Assembly: GCA_964344255.1 (NCBI GenBank)
Contig: CAYFMQ010000001.1
Location: 434,001 to 498,000, forward strand
Direction: 5' to 3'
Length of the DNA stretch: 64,000 bases
From: JAJFIE01 sp964344255
GTDB lineage: Bacteria > Pseudomonadota > Alphaproteobacteria > Rhodospirillales > Casp-alpha2
The position numbers were made by a program, and so were the translations under genes. Shown here in pieces: positions 17,692 to 24,279 of the stretch (positions within the stretch are counted from its first letter, which is position 1; each line of letters begins with the position of its first letter). The notes under the pieces were generated by a model, which saw only the letters and a program-made list of their open reading frames with translations, did not search any database and was not told where the DNA came from.

Positions 17692-18792
17692 TTAGCTTCT
17701 TGAACGCTTTCGGCTTCTACTGCCAATCTTACGTTCCATTTCACTGTAAATATCTTCGGCGAGATCGGCGACTGATGCTGCAACTCTGAGCATATCCTCA
17801 GAATCATCAAACCCAGTAGTGAGAAACCCTCTCGCTTTATGGAGTGACCGTTTTGCACTTAAGAGCGCTTCCTCAAGAACAGCTGATGCAGGACGGCTAT
17901 ACTCGAATGAAATCGATATGTCGTTAACATCCCGAAGTGCAGCAATTGCTTCACGGTTCTTTAGAATGGCATCCAATTGTCGGAGATGAGGATTCTGTGT
18001 TTCTACGGCAGGCTGAATACCCGCTTTTTTGCTTCCGTATAACCACACACAGAGTTCGCCAAGCTCTTTGATCTTTCCCTTTGGAACGGGGGACTTGGTT
18101 TCTTGGTCTAGACTTTTTAATGAAATGAACTTGCTTATGCCATCGTAATCAAGCCCAGTATATAGATGTGAAAACGACAATCTAGGTCGAATACGATCCT
18201 CGCGATTCCAAACTTTTTCTCGCTCAGCTTGCTCAAGCACCATTAGACCCCTAAACAGTCTTTGGACTGTTCGGTGGCCATCACCAATTTGTTTTGCAAT
18301 CTCCACCAATGGCACAGAGTATTTTGCATGTACATCAGCAATATATTTTGCTTTTGCATAACTACTCCATTTAGCTGGCCCATTTACATGCTTGAAACCT
18401 AGGTAACGCCAGGCACTTTCTCTGCTTTCCACAAAAACAGGCAATGACTTGAGGCTTTCACGCCTTTCTTTGGTAATATTCGGTAATACCCATTCATTTC
18501 TTTTCGCGATCTCCGAGTCTATTAAAACTCTAACTGCAGCAAGGCGTCTATTCCCCTCGATGACAATGTTTTTTCTGCCTTCTTTCGCTACGATAAGTTG
18601 CTCATGAGGGAAGAAGCCACTAGCAGCAATAGATTGGACTAATTCCATCACATCCATTGCTTCCCAAAGAATTGTGATGACCTCCTCATCGCTAGCTTTT
18701 GCAGATATTCCGTATTCAGCAAGTCGAGGATTTTTACGATCAAAATCTAGAGCGCTAACAGGCATCATTTCGGTTAACGTTTCGTCAGCCAT
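17692..18792 (-). CDS. ParB/sulfiredoxin-superfamily protein, island operon gene 3
   Basis: 366 residues. The N-terminal ParB-like domain includes VSALDFDRKNPRL, LVQSIAASGFFPHEQLIV and the signature IEGNRRLAAVRVL (about residues 78-90), a variant of the ParB GERR nucleotide-binding box. A predicted helix-turn-helix follows around VPLVEIAKQIGDGHRTVQRLF (shown up to 20 residues at a time), as in ParB DNA-binding regions. The remainder is helical and ends in a basic RSRKRSRS tail. Start at ATG 18792: AAGGAGAG overlaps the methyltransferase stop and is correctly spaced. No parA accompanies it, so chromosome partition is unlikely; a DNA-binding or nucleotide-dependent partner of the neighbouring methyltransferase and nuclease-like protein is inferred. 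Confidence 0.8.
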   Translation of the reverse strand: MADETLTEMMPVSALDFDRKNPRLAEYGISAKASDEEVITILWEAMDVMELVQSIAASGFFPHEQLIVAKEGRKNIVIEGNRRLAAVRVLIDSEIAKRNEWVLPNITKERRESLKSLPVFVESRESAWRYLGFKHVNGPAKWSSYAKAKYIADVHAKYSVPLVEIAKQIGDGHRTVQRLFRGLMVLEQAEREKVWNREDRIRPRLSFSHLYTGLDYDGISKFISLKSLDQETKSPVPKGKIKELGELCVWLYGSKKAGIQPAVETQNPHLRQLDAILKNREAIAALRDVNDISISFEYSRPASAVLEEALLSAKRSLHKARGFLTTGFDDSEDMLRVAASVADLAEDIYSEMERKIGSRSRKRSRS

Positions 18793-18802
18793 CTGGCTCT
18801 CC

Positions 18803-19693
18803 TTAAGCAATCGCTTCTAATAGATACTCGCTATTATTCCCTAATCGGCATGCTACAGGAAGCCGTAAAGTAGTTGGTGCGATCATCAATTCGTTAGCAG
18901 TGCGTTTCTTTTGCAATGAATAACGGATAGGCAATAAAGAACGTTGGCATTGGAAATACAAAGACCTGACCAATTCGTTATCATCATATGACATCACCCA
19001 GGGTAAAACATCTTGGGTAAGAATGTACTTAGACAAACTTATGTGATCTTTTTTATTATAGGCATTTAAATAGAGGCGTTGTCCTTTGATGACATATGGT
19101 GGGTCTAAATAAGCGAAAACCTTTTTACGACCTTTTCCACGAGGTAGCGTTTTCTTTAAAAAATCAATGGCATCAAATCCCGTTACATGAATCTGCTGCC
19201 TCATTTTTGAAAGATTGGTAATTCGTTGGGCAAGACCCTCACGATTAAATCGAACGTTAAGTTTCCATTTTCCAGCTTGAGAATACCCTCCAATAGGACC
19301 TGCCCCTGTCAAAACACCGGACCTATTACAACGATTCATAAAAAATGCAGAAAACCCAATATCAAACTGCTCATGTTTTTTAGGATTGGTGCAAATCTCA
19401 TTTTGTCGCTTCCATTCCTCGATTGTTAGTGGAACAGACAATATTTTATCAACAAACCTGTCTGATTCCTCCATAGCTGATTGCCAAAATGCAAACACCC
19501 TAACATCAGCGTCATTTATGAATAATTCGGATACAACTTTGCGACCAAGGAGTTGTAAGGCTGCTCCAGCCCCACCAGCAAAAGCTTCATAGTAGGCATT
19601 GCCTCTAAGATCATTTAAATCAATAGTATCCTCAAGGAAATTAGCTAATGCAGCCTTCCCTCCAGGATATCTAAGAGGACTAATAAATTTCAA
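18803..19693 (-). CDS. D12-class DNA adenine-N6 methyltransferase (Dam-like), island operon gene 2
   Basis: 296 residues. Visible motifs are the N-terminal SPLRYPGGKAALANFL, the SAM site YYEAFAGGAGAAL (Phe-Ala-Gly-Gly at 38-41), the acidic FINDAD strand, and catalytic motif IV DPPY at 197-200. Motif order fits the D12/Dam alpha group, whose members methylate adenine in GATC and related sites; the target here is unknown. The start codon is TTG at 19693, preceded by AAGGGTGA. A six-codon ATG mini-frame upstream ends in a TGA that overlaps this TTG. Composition is AT-rich compared with flanking host genes. A solitary regulatory methylase is possible, but the operon suggests a restriction-like role. 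Confidence 0.9.
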   Translation of the reverse strand: MKFISPLRYPGGKAALANFLEDTIDLNDLRGNAYYEAFAGGAGAALQLLGRKVVSELFINDADVRVFAFWQSAMEESDRFVDKILSVPLTIEEWKRQNEICTNPKKHEQFDIGFSAFFMNRCNRSGVLTGAGPIGGYSQAGKWKLNVRFNREGLAQRITNLSKMRQQIHVTGFDAIDFLKKTLPRGKGRKKVFAYLDPPYVIKGQRLYLNAYNKKDHISLSKYILTQDVLPWVMSYDDNELVRSLYFQCQRSLLPIRYSLQKKRTANELMIAPTTLRLPVACRLGNNSEYLLEAIA

Positions 19694-19716
19694 TAAATCA
19701 CCCTTTCCATGGTGAC

Positions 19717-19736
19717 ATTCAACAATACTATTGAAT
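19717..19736. promoter_or_regulatory. Inverted repeat between the HTH and methyltransferase genes
   Basis: ATTCAA (19717-19722) and TTGAAT (19731-19736) are perfect arms around eight bases; inside lies the smaller palindrome CAATA-C-TATTG on the + strand. It spans the HTH gene stop, 24 bases before the methyltransferase start. It could be an operator or an mRNA hairpin limiting methyltransferase translation. Confidence 0.45.
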
Positions 19737-19913
19737 AACCGTTTTTTCTTTTAGCCATTCATCAACAGCGGCTTTGTGGAAGCGCCAATGACGCCCTACT
19801 TTGTGACCAGGTAGCTTTCCTTCTTTAGCTAACTTGTAGAGTGTAGATTTGGACACCCTCAGATAACCTGCCAATTCTCCGATCGTCATTACATCTGAAC
19901 TGTCAGTTGCCAT
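19728..19913 (-). CDS. Excisionase/MerR-type helix-turn-helix protein, island operon gene 1
   Basis: 61-residue DNA-binding protein consisting of one winged HTH: MTIGELAGYLRVSKSTLYKL, then the wing GKLPGHKVGRHWRF, and a final AVDEWL helix. This is the helix_turn_helix_17 / excisionase-family pattern. Start at ATG 19913 has AGGG 7 bases away; an in-frame TTG at 19919 is less likely. First gene of the leftward operon, 34 bases before the methyltransferase, and its promoter carries an inverted repeat over the -10 box. An autoregulator like the controller proteins of restriction-modification systems is the best reading; excisionase for the island is the alternative. Confidence 0.8.
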   Translation of the reverse strand: MATDSSDVMTIGELAGYLRVSKSTLYKLAKEGKLPGHKVGRHWRFHKAAVDEWLKEKTVIQ

Positions 19914-19969
19914 AGCCAATCCCTAGAATCTCATTCTACCTAAATCTCTATTCACAAACGGTTATATGC

Positions 19970-20001
19970 GGATAATAGCAGTAATTATCCATTATTAACA
20001 A
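19970..20001 (-). promoter_or_regulatory. Promoter of the island operon with operator-like palindrome
   Basis: Leftward -35 TTGTTA (complement of 19996-20001) and -10 TATTAT (complement of 19972-19977) are separated by 18 bases. The inverted repeat GGATAAT-N7-ATTATCC (19970-19990) covers the whole -10 box and most of the spacer, where a repressor would block RNA polymerase. The predicted transcript starts about 50 bases before the HTH gene. A second repeat, TACAAC-N8-GTTGTA (20008-20027), lies just upstream. Confidence 0.6.
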
Positions 20002-20055
20002 TTTCTATACAACTAATGAATGTTGTAATTGTATAAATTCCATCACTAGAAAATT

Positions 20056-20131
<76 letters not shown>

Positions 20132-20406
20132 TCAAAACCCCCGCCCACAAGGCGGGGGTTTTGCCGTTTCGAACCATCGGACGCCCTGCATCGAACCCCT
20201 GAATGTTTTTTTATTCGCGCATAAATGCGCGGGCGGTTCGATTCCCCTGTTGATCCAACAGACCCCACCATCAAAACCCCCGCCCACAAGGCGGGGGTTT
20301 TGCCGTTTTGGCATGCAGACGTTAACCGTCGAACCCCCGAATGTTTTTATTCGCGCATAAATGCGCGGGCGGTTCTATTCCCCTGTTCATCCGACAGGCT
20401 CCACCA
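20132..20406. repeat. Tandem array of two tRNA-3'-end-like units with terminator hairpins
   Basis: Two units, 20132-20270 (139 bases) and 20271-20406 (136 bases), share one plan: a GC-rich terminator hairpin (20134-20162; 20273-20301), GAACCCC(T/C)GAATGTTTTT, the palindrome CGCGCAT-AA-ATGCGCG (20216-20231; 20352-20367), then a T-arm-like GGCGGTTC(G/T)ATTCCCC and an end in CCACCA. These ends resemble the 3' parts of tRNA genes but have no 5' halves. A third hairpin follows at 20410-20438. This fills the interval between tRNA-Ala copy 2 and the ABC transporter genes; no protein gene is seen here. Confidence 0.75.
20134..20162 (+). terminator. Terminator of tRNA-Ala copy 2
   Basis: AAAACCCCCGCC (20134-20145) pairs with GGCGGGGGTTTT (20151-20162) around CACAA. 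One loop base differs from the copy-1 terminator. Confidence 0.88.
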
Positions 20407-20409
20407 CCA

Positions 20410-20438
20410 AAAATCCCCTTGGGAAACCAAGAGATTTT
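20410..20438. terminator. Hairpin terminator after the repeat array
   Basis: AAAAT and CCCTTGG pair with CCAAGAG and ATTTT around GAAA with one mismatch and one bulge. It may stop transcription in either direction, including leftward transcription from the ABC transporter operon, whose last stop codon is at 20470. Confidence 0.6.
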
Positions 20439-20469
20439 GCCGTTCTAGATATATTTGGAAAAGCCTCAA

Positions 20470-22110
20470 TCAGGTATGAATATTCACGCCGCGGGCTTCC
20501 AGCTCCTTGCGGTGTTCGAGCACGCCGTCGAGCCAGTCCGGGTCCATTTCCGGCACGGACGAAAGCAGCAGGTCCGTATAGTCGTGGTGCGGCGGGGTGA
20601 GGATTTCCTCCTTGGTCCCCTGCTCTTCAACCTTGCCCTGGTACATGACGACGATCTCATCGGAAATCGCCTTCACCGTCGCCAGGTCATGGGTAATGAA
20701 CAGGTAGGAGACGGCTAGTTCGTTCTGCAGGTGCTGCAACAGCTTGAGAATGCCTTCCGCCACCAACTGGTCGAGCGCCGACGTCACCTCGTCGCAGATG
20801 ATCAGTTCGGGTTCCGCCGCCAGGGCGCGGGCGATGCAGACGCGCTGCTTTTCTCCGCCCGACAGCTCGGACGGGAACCGGTCCAGGTATTTCTCGCTCA
20901 GCTCGATCTTCTCAAGCAGCTCGATGGTGCGCTTGAGCTTCGCCTCGCCCTTCATGCCGAAGTAGAACTCCAGCGGACGGCCGATGACGTCCTTCACCTT
21001 GAGGCGCGGATTGAGCGCCACGTCCGGCATCTGGTAGACCATCTGGATACGCCGGAGCAGGTCCTGCGAGCGGTCCTTGAAGGACGGCGGCAGGGCCTGG
21101 CCGTGGAACAGGATCTCGCCTTCCTCGGGCGGCAGCAGGCCGGTAATGACCCTGGCCAGGGTCGACTTGCCGGAGCCCGATTCGCCGACGACGGCGACCG
21201 TGTTGCCCTTCGTCACCTGCGTGGTGACGCCGTGCAGGACACGAATTCCGTTGCCGTAGGCCGCAGTGACGTTATTGACCTCCAGAACGACCTTGCCGTC
21301 ATCTTCATGGACAACCTTTTCCTCGCGCGTCTTGCGCACGGACAGCAGGGCGCGGGTGTAGTCTTCCTTGGGACTCTCGATCATCTGCCGGGTTTCGCCG
21401 ACTTCAACCTCTTCGCCGTAGCGCAGCACCATGATGCGATCCGCGATCTGCGACACCACGGCCAGGTCGTGGGTGATGTAAATGGCCGCCGTATTATGTA
21501 GGTGAATGGCTTCCTTGATGGCCGCCAGCACCTCGATCTGCGTTGTCACGTCCAGCGCCGTCGTCGGTTCGTCGAACACGATCAGGTCAGGATTGCACGA
21601 CATGGCCATGGCGACCATGGCGCGCTGCAACTGTCCGCCCGAAACCTGATGAGGATAGCGCGATCCGATATTCTCGGGATCGGGCAGGTCGAGCTGTTTG
21701 TAGAGGCCCTTGGCTTTCTTTTCGGCCTCCGGGAATTTCATGACATTGTGCTGAACGGGCGTTTCGGCGAACTGCTGCACCAGCTTGTGCGCTGGGTTGA
21801 AGGAAGCGGCGGCGCTCTGCGCCACATAAGACACCCGAACGCCCCTGAGCGCACGCAGTTCCTCAGGCGAAGCCGTGGTCAGTTCCTTGCCGTCAAACTG
21901 GATGGAGCCGCCAGTAATGCGGCAGCCCGGCCGCGCATAGCCCATGGAGGCGATGCCGATGGTCGACTTGCCGGCGCCCGACTCGCCGATCAGCCCCAGC
22001 ACCTCGCCCCTGTGGAGTTCCAGAGACACGCCCTTGACGATCTCGTTCCATTGCTCTTCCTGAAATCCTTCGATGTGAAGGTCCGTGATTTTCAACAGTG
22101 GGGAGGACAT
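20470..22110 (-). CDS. Dual-ATPase ABC transporter subunit, peptide/opine/nickel type (DppD-DppF fusion)
   Basis: 546 residues with two complete ATPase domains in one chain, as in GsiA or YejF. Domain 1: Walker A GLIGESGAGKSTIG, signature VSGGQLQRAMVAMA, Walker B LIVFDEPTTALD. Domain 2: Walker A VVGESGSGKSTLARV, signature LSGGEKQRVCIARAL, Walker B LIICDEVTSALD. A C-terminal oligopeptide-type extension (LLSSVPEMDPDWL) is present. Start chosen at ATG 22110 (MSSPLLKITDLHIEG); the upstream open frame overlaps the permease gene end. It powers import through the two permeases encoded just upstream. The substrate is unknown; neighbouring hydantoinase and oxygenase genes suggest a small nitrogenous compound. 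Confidence 0.93.
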   Translation of the reverse strand: MSSPLLKITDLHIEGFQEEQWNEIVKGVSLELHRGEVLGLIGESGAGKSTIGIASMGYARPGCRITGGSIQFDGKELTTASPEELRALRGVRVSYVAQSAAASFNPAHKLVQQFAETPVQHNVMKFPEAEKKAKGLYKQLDLPDPENIGSRYPHQVSGGQLQRAMVAMAMSCNPDLIVFDEPTTALDVTTQIEVLAAIKEAIHLHNTAAIYITHDLAVVSQIADRIMVLRYGEEVEVGETRQMIESPKEDYTRALLSVRKTREEKVVHEDDGKVVLEVNNVTAAYGNGIRVLHGVTTQVTKGNTVAVVGESGSGKSTLARVITGLLPPEEGEILFHGQALPPSFKDRSQDLLRRIQMVYQMPDVALNPRLKVKDVIGRPLEFYFGMKGEAKLKRTIELLEKIELSEKYLDRFPSELSGGEKQRVCIARALAAEPELIICDEVTSALDQLVAEGILKLLQHLQNELAVSYLFITHDLATVKAISDEIVVMYQGKVEEQGTKEEILTPPHHDYTDLLLSSVPEMDPDWLDGVLEHRKELEARGVNIHT

Positions 22111-22144
22111 CTTGGCTATACCTGTTCCTGAATCTCTAAATCTC

Positions 22145-23008
22145 TTACCTGATATCGCGAATGCCGGAGGCCTTGTGCAGGAACCAGTCCACCACGAGGT
22201 TGACGCCGACCGTGAGCAGCGCAATGGCGCTTGCCGGGATCAGCGGAACGATGATGCCGAAATTGATGCCGTCAGCATTTTCCCGCACCATGGAGCCCCA
22301 ATCCGCCGTCGGCGGTTGCAGACCTAATCCCAAGAAGCTGAGTGCGGCAATAAACAGGAACACGAAACAGAACCGGAGACCGAACTCCGCGATCAGGGGC
22401 GAGAGTGCATTGGGCAGGATCTCGTGGCGCATGACCCACCAGAGGCCTTCGCCCCTGAGCTTCGCCACCTCGACGTACTCCATGACCTCGATATCCATGG
22501 CCACGGCGCGGGAAATCCTGAAAACGCGAGTCGCATCCAGCAAGGCCATGACGCAAATCAGGACCGGAATGGACGTTCCCAGGACGGAAAGCACCATGAG
22601 GGCGAAAATCAGCGTCGGAATAGCCATGAAGATATCGACGATGCGGCCCATTGCCTGATCGACCCAACCTCTTAAAGTAGCAGCGAAGAAGCCGCAGGTA
22701 ATGCCGACGGCGAATGACAGGATCGTCGTAATCAAGGCAATACCGATGGTGTTCCTGGCGCCGTAGATGAGACGCGTAAACAAATCACGGCCGAGATTGT
22801 CCGTGCCCAGGATTGCCGGGGGATCATGCTGTGGGGCGGTTTCATCCCAGAAACCGCCTTCCCACACATCACCGATAATCTGGGTTTCCGGGTAGGGTGC
22901 GATAACCGGCGCAAAAATGGCGGCAAATGCATTCAGCAGAATGATAGCCATGCCAAGCTTTGCCGCGATGGGGGATTTTTTCAGCTCTTTCCAGAAATTC
23001 TTCATCAT
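22145..23008 (-). CDS. ABC transporter permease, DppC type
   Basis: 287-residue inner-membrane protein with the OppC/DppC N-terminal segment (LGMAIILLNAFAAIFAPVIA), the periplasmic loop ending HDPPAILGTDNLGRDLFTR (a DppC signature), and about five further membrane segments. The cytoplasmic EAA loop is seen at VEVAKLRGEGLWWVMRHEI. It follows the DppB-type permease by 12 bases and precedes the ATPase gene by 34 bases, so the three form one leftward operon. Confidence 0.93.
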   Translation of the reverse strand: MMKNFWKELKKSPIAAKLGMAIILLNAFAAIFAPVIAPYPETQIIGDVWEGGFWDETAPQHDPPAILGTDNLGRDLFTRLIYGARNTIGIALITTILSFAVGITCGFFAATLRGWVDQAMGRIVDIFMAIPTLIFALMVLSVLGTSIPVLICVMALLDATRVFRISRAVAMDIEVMEYVEVAKLRGEGLWWVMRHEILPNALSPLIAEFGLRFCFVFLFIAALSFLGLGLQPPTADWGSMVRENADGINFGIIVPLIPASAIALLTVGVNLVVDWFLHKASGIRDIR

Positions 23009-23020
23009 CGCCCTTACCCC

Positions 23021-23977
23021 CTACTTCGGATGCCTGAGCTTGGGGTTGGCGATAATCGACAGCACGTCGGCCAGCAGATTCAGCAGAACATAGGTCGTCG
23101 CAAATACCATCACGCTCGCCTGCACCACGGGCAGGTCGCGCGTTGATACGGAATCCACCAACAACTGCCCGAGACCGGGATAGACGAACACCACCTCAAC
23201 CACAACAACACCCACGACCAGGTAGGCGAGGTTGAGCACCACGACGTTGATGACAGGCGACAGGGCATTGGGAAAGGCATGGTGATAGATAACGCGGGCG
23301 CGTTTGAGGCCCTTCAGGTTCGCCATCTCGATGTAAGGGCTGGCGATCACATTCAGGATCGCCGCCCGGGTCATCCGCATCATGTGTGCTATGACGACCA
23401 GCGTCAGCGTCAGGGCCGGCAACGCGATCGCGTAGATACGATCCCAGAAAGCCATATCGGGCTGCAAGAGTGAAATGCTCGGGAATACCTGGTTCTCCAC
23501 GGCCAGGAACAGGATCAGGATATAGGCGAAAAAGAACTCGGGAAACGAAATCGTCGTCAGGGTCGACATGGAAATCATCTTGTCGAACCAGGTTTCCCGG
23601 TAAAGCGCCGCCAGCATGCCCAGAACAATGGAAATGGGAATGGAAAGCGCCGCGGCCACGCCCGCCAAAAACAGCGTGTTGCCTAGCCGGGCGGCCAGCA
23701 AATCGGCAATGGGCCTGTTGTTGGCCAGGGACTCGCCAAGCTCACCCTGCAACAGGTTGCTTATCCATTCCAGATAGCGAACATGAGCCGGTAGATCGAG
23801 ACCAAGTCTGCGCCGGAATGCGGCCACCGTTTCCGGGGTCGCCGTCTGGCCCAGAATAATCTCGGCCAGATCGCCGGGCAGGGCTTCGACGCCAAGGAAG
23901 ATGATCAGGGTAATAACAAACAGCGTTACAACACCAAACGCCAGGCGCTTGGCGATCATGGTAATCAGGCTATCCAT
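23021..23977 (-). CDS. ABC transporter permease, DppB type
   Basis: 318-residue inner-membrane protein. It starts with the typical DppB membrane segment LAFGVVTLFVITLIIFLG, has the QTATPETVAAFRRRLGLD periplasmic region, and an EAA-type loop MANLKGLKRARVIYHHAFPN. The gene is first in the operon. The usual periplasmic substrate-binding protein gene, normally directly upstream of DppB, is absent: the next 300 bases are non-coding and the gene after that is divergent. A binding protein may be encoded elsewhere. Confidence 0.93.
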   Translation of the reverse strand: MDSLITMIAKRLAFGVVTLFVITLIIFLGVEALPGDLAEIILGQTATPETVAAFRRRLGLDLPAHVRYLEWISNLLQGELGESLANNRPIADLLAARLGNTLFLAGVAAALSIPISIVLGMLAALYRETWFDKMISMSTLTTISFPEFFFAYILILFLAVENQVFPSISLLQPDMAFWDRIYAIALPALTLTLVVIAHMMRMTRAAILNVIASPYIEMANLKGLKRARVIYHHAFPNALSPVINVVVLNLAYLVVGVVVVEVVFVYPGLGQLLVDSVSTRDLPVVQASVMVFATTYVLLNLLADVLSIIANPKLRHPK

Positions 23978-24279
23978 GAACAGCTCCGATCCGCCGGATG
24001 ATCAATGCATTCGGTGTACATGGTTACGACGCGACCTCCCCTAAAGCCCTGATTATGCCGGATGTTTCAACCGGCCCTGTTTGTGCCATGGCTTTGTTTT
24101 TTTATCGGCCTGATTTGAAAACCTTCATATCGGGCTCTTGGAATGAATTGGAGCACCATTTCCCGATAAATATCAAGTCTTGCATTTCAGAATTTTCTTA
24201 CATCGAGAGCAAAAATCCGGCGATGGGGGACATAGCACAAACCGGCTATTCATTGGCGATACAAGCCCGCTTAACCTGA
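23978..24279. promoter_or_regulatory. Divergent intergenic region between ABC transporter and hydantoinase operons
   Basis: 302 bases without a convincing gene; it must contain the promoters of both operons. An imperfect inverted repeat CCGGATG-N7-CATTCGG (23994-24014, one mismatch) lies 17 bases before the DppB start and could be an operator. I see no riboswitch-like fold and no strong consensus promoter. Confidence 0.4.

Noticed and set aside
17692..18792. Plasmid or chromosome partition gene (parB)
   Set aside because: The ParB-like domain is real but there is no parA and no parS-like cluster; the operon contains a methyltransferase and a nuclease-like gene.
16717..19913. Prophage remnant
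   Set aside because: No integrase, portal, terminase, capsid or lysis genes; only four short operon genes.
20132..20406. CRISPR array
   Set aside because: Only two units of 136-139 bases, no short regular repeats with unique spacers, no cas genes.
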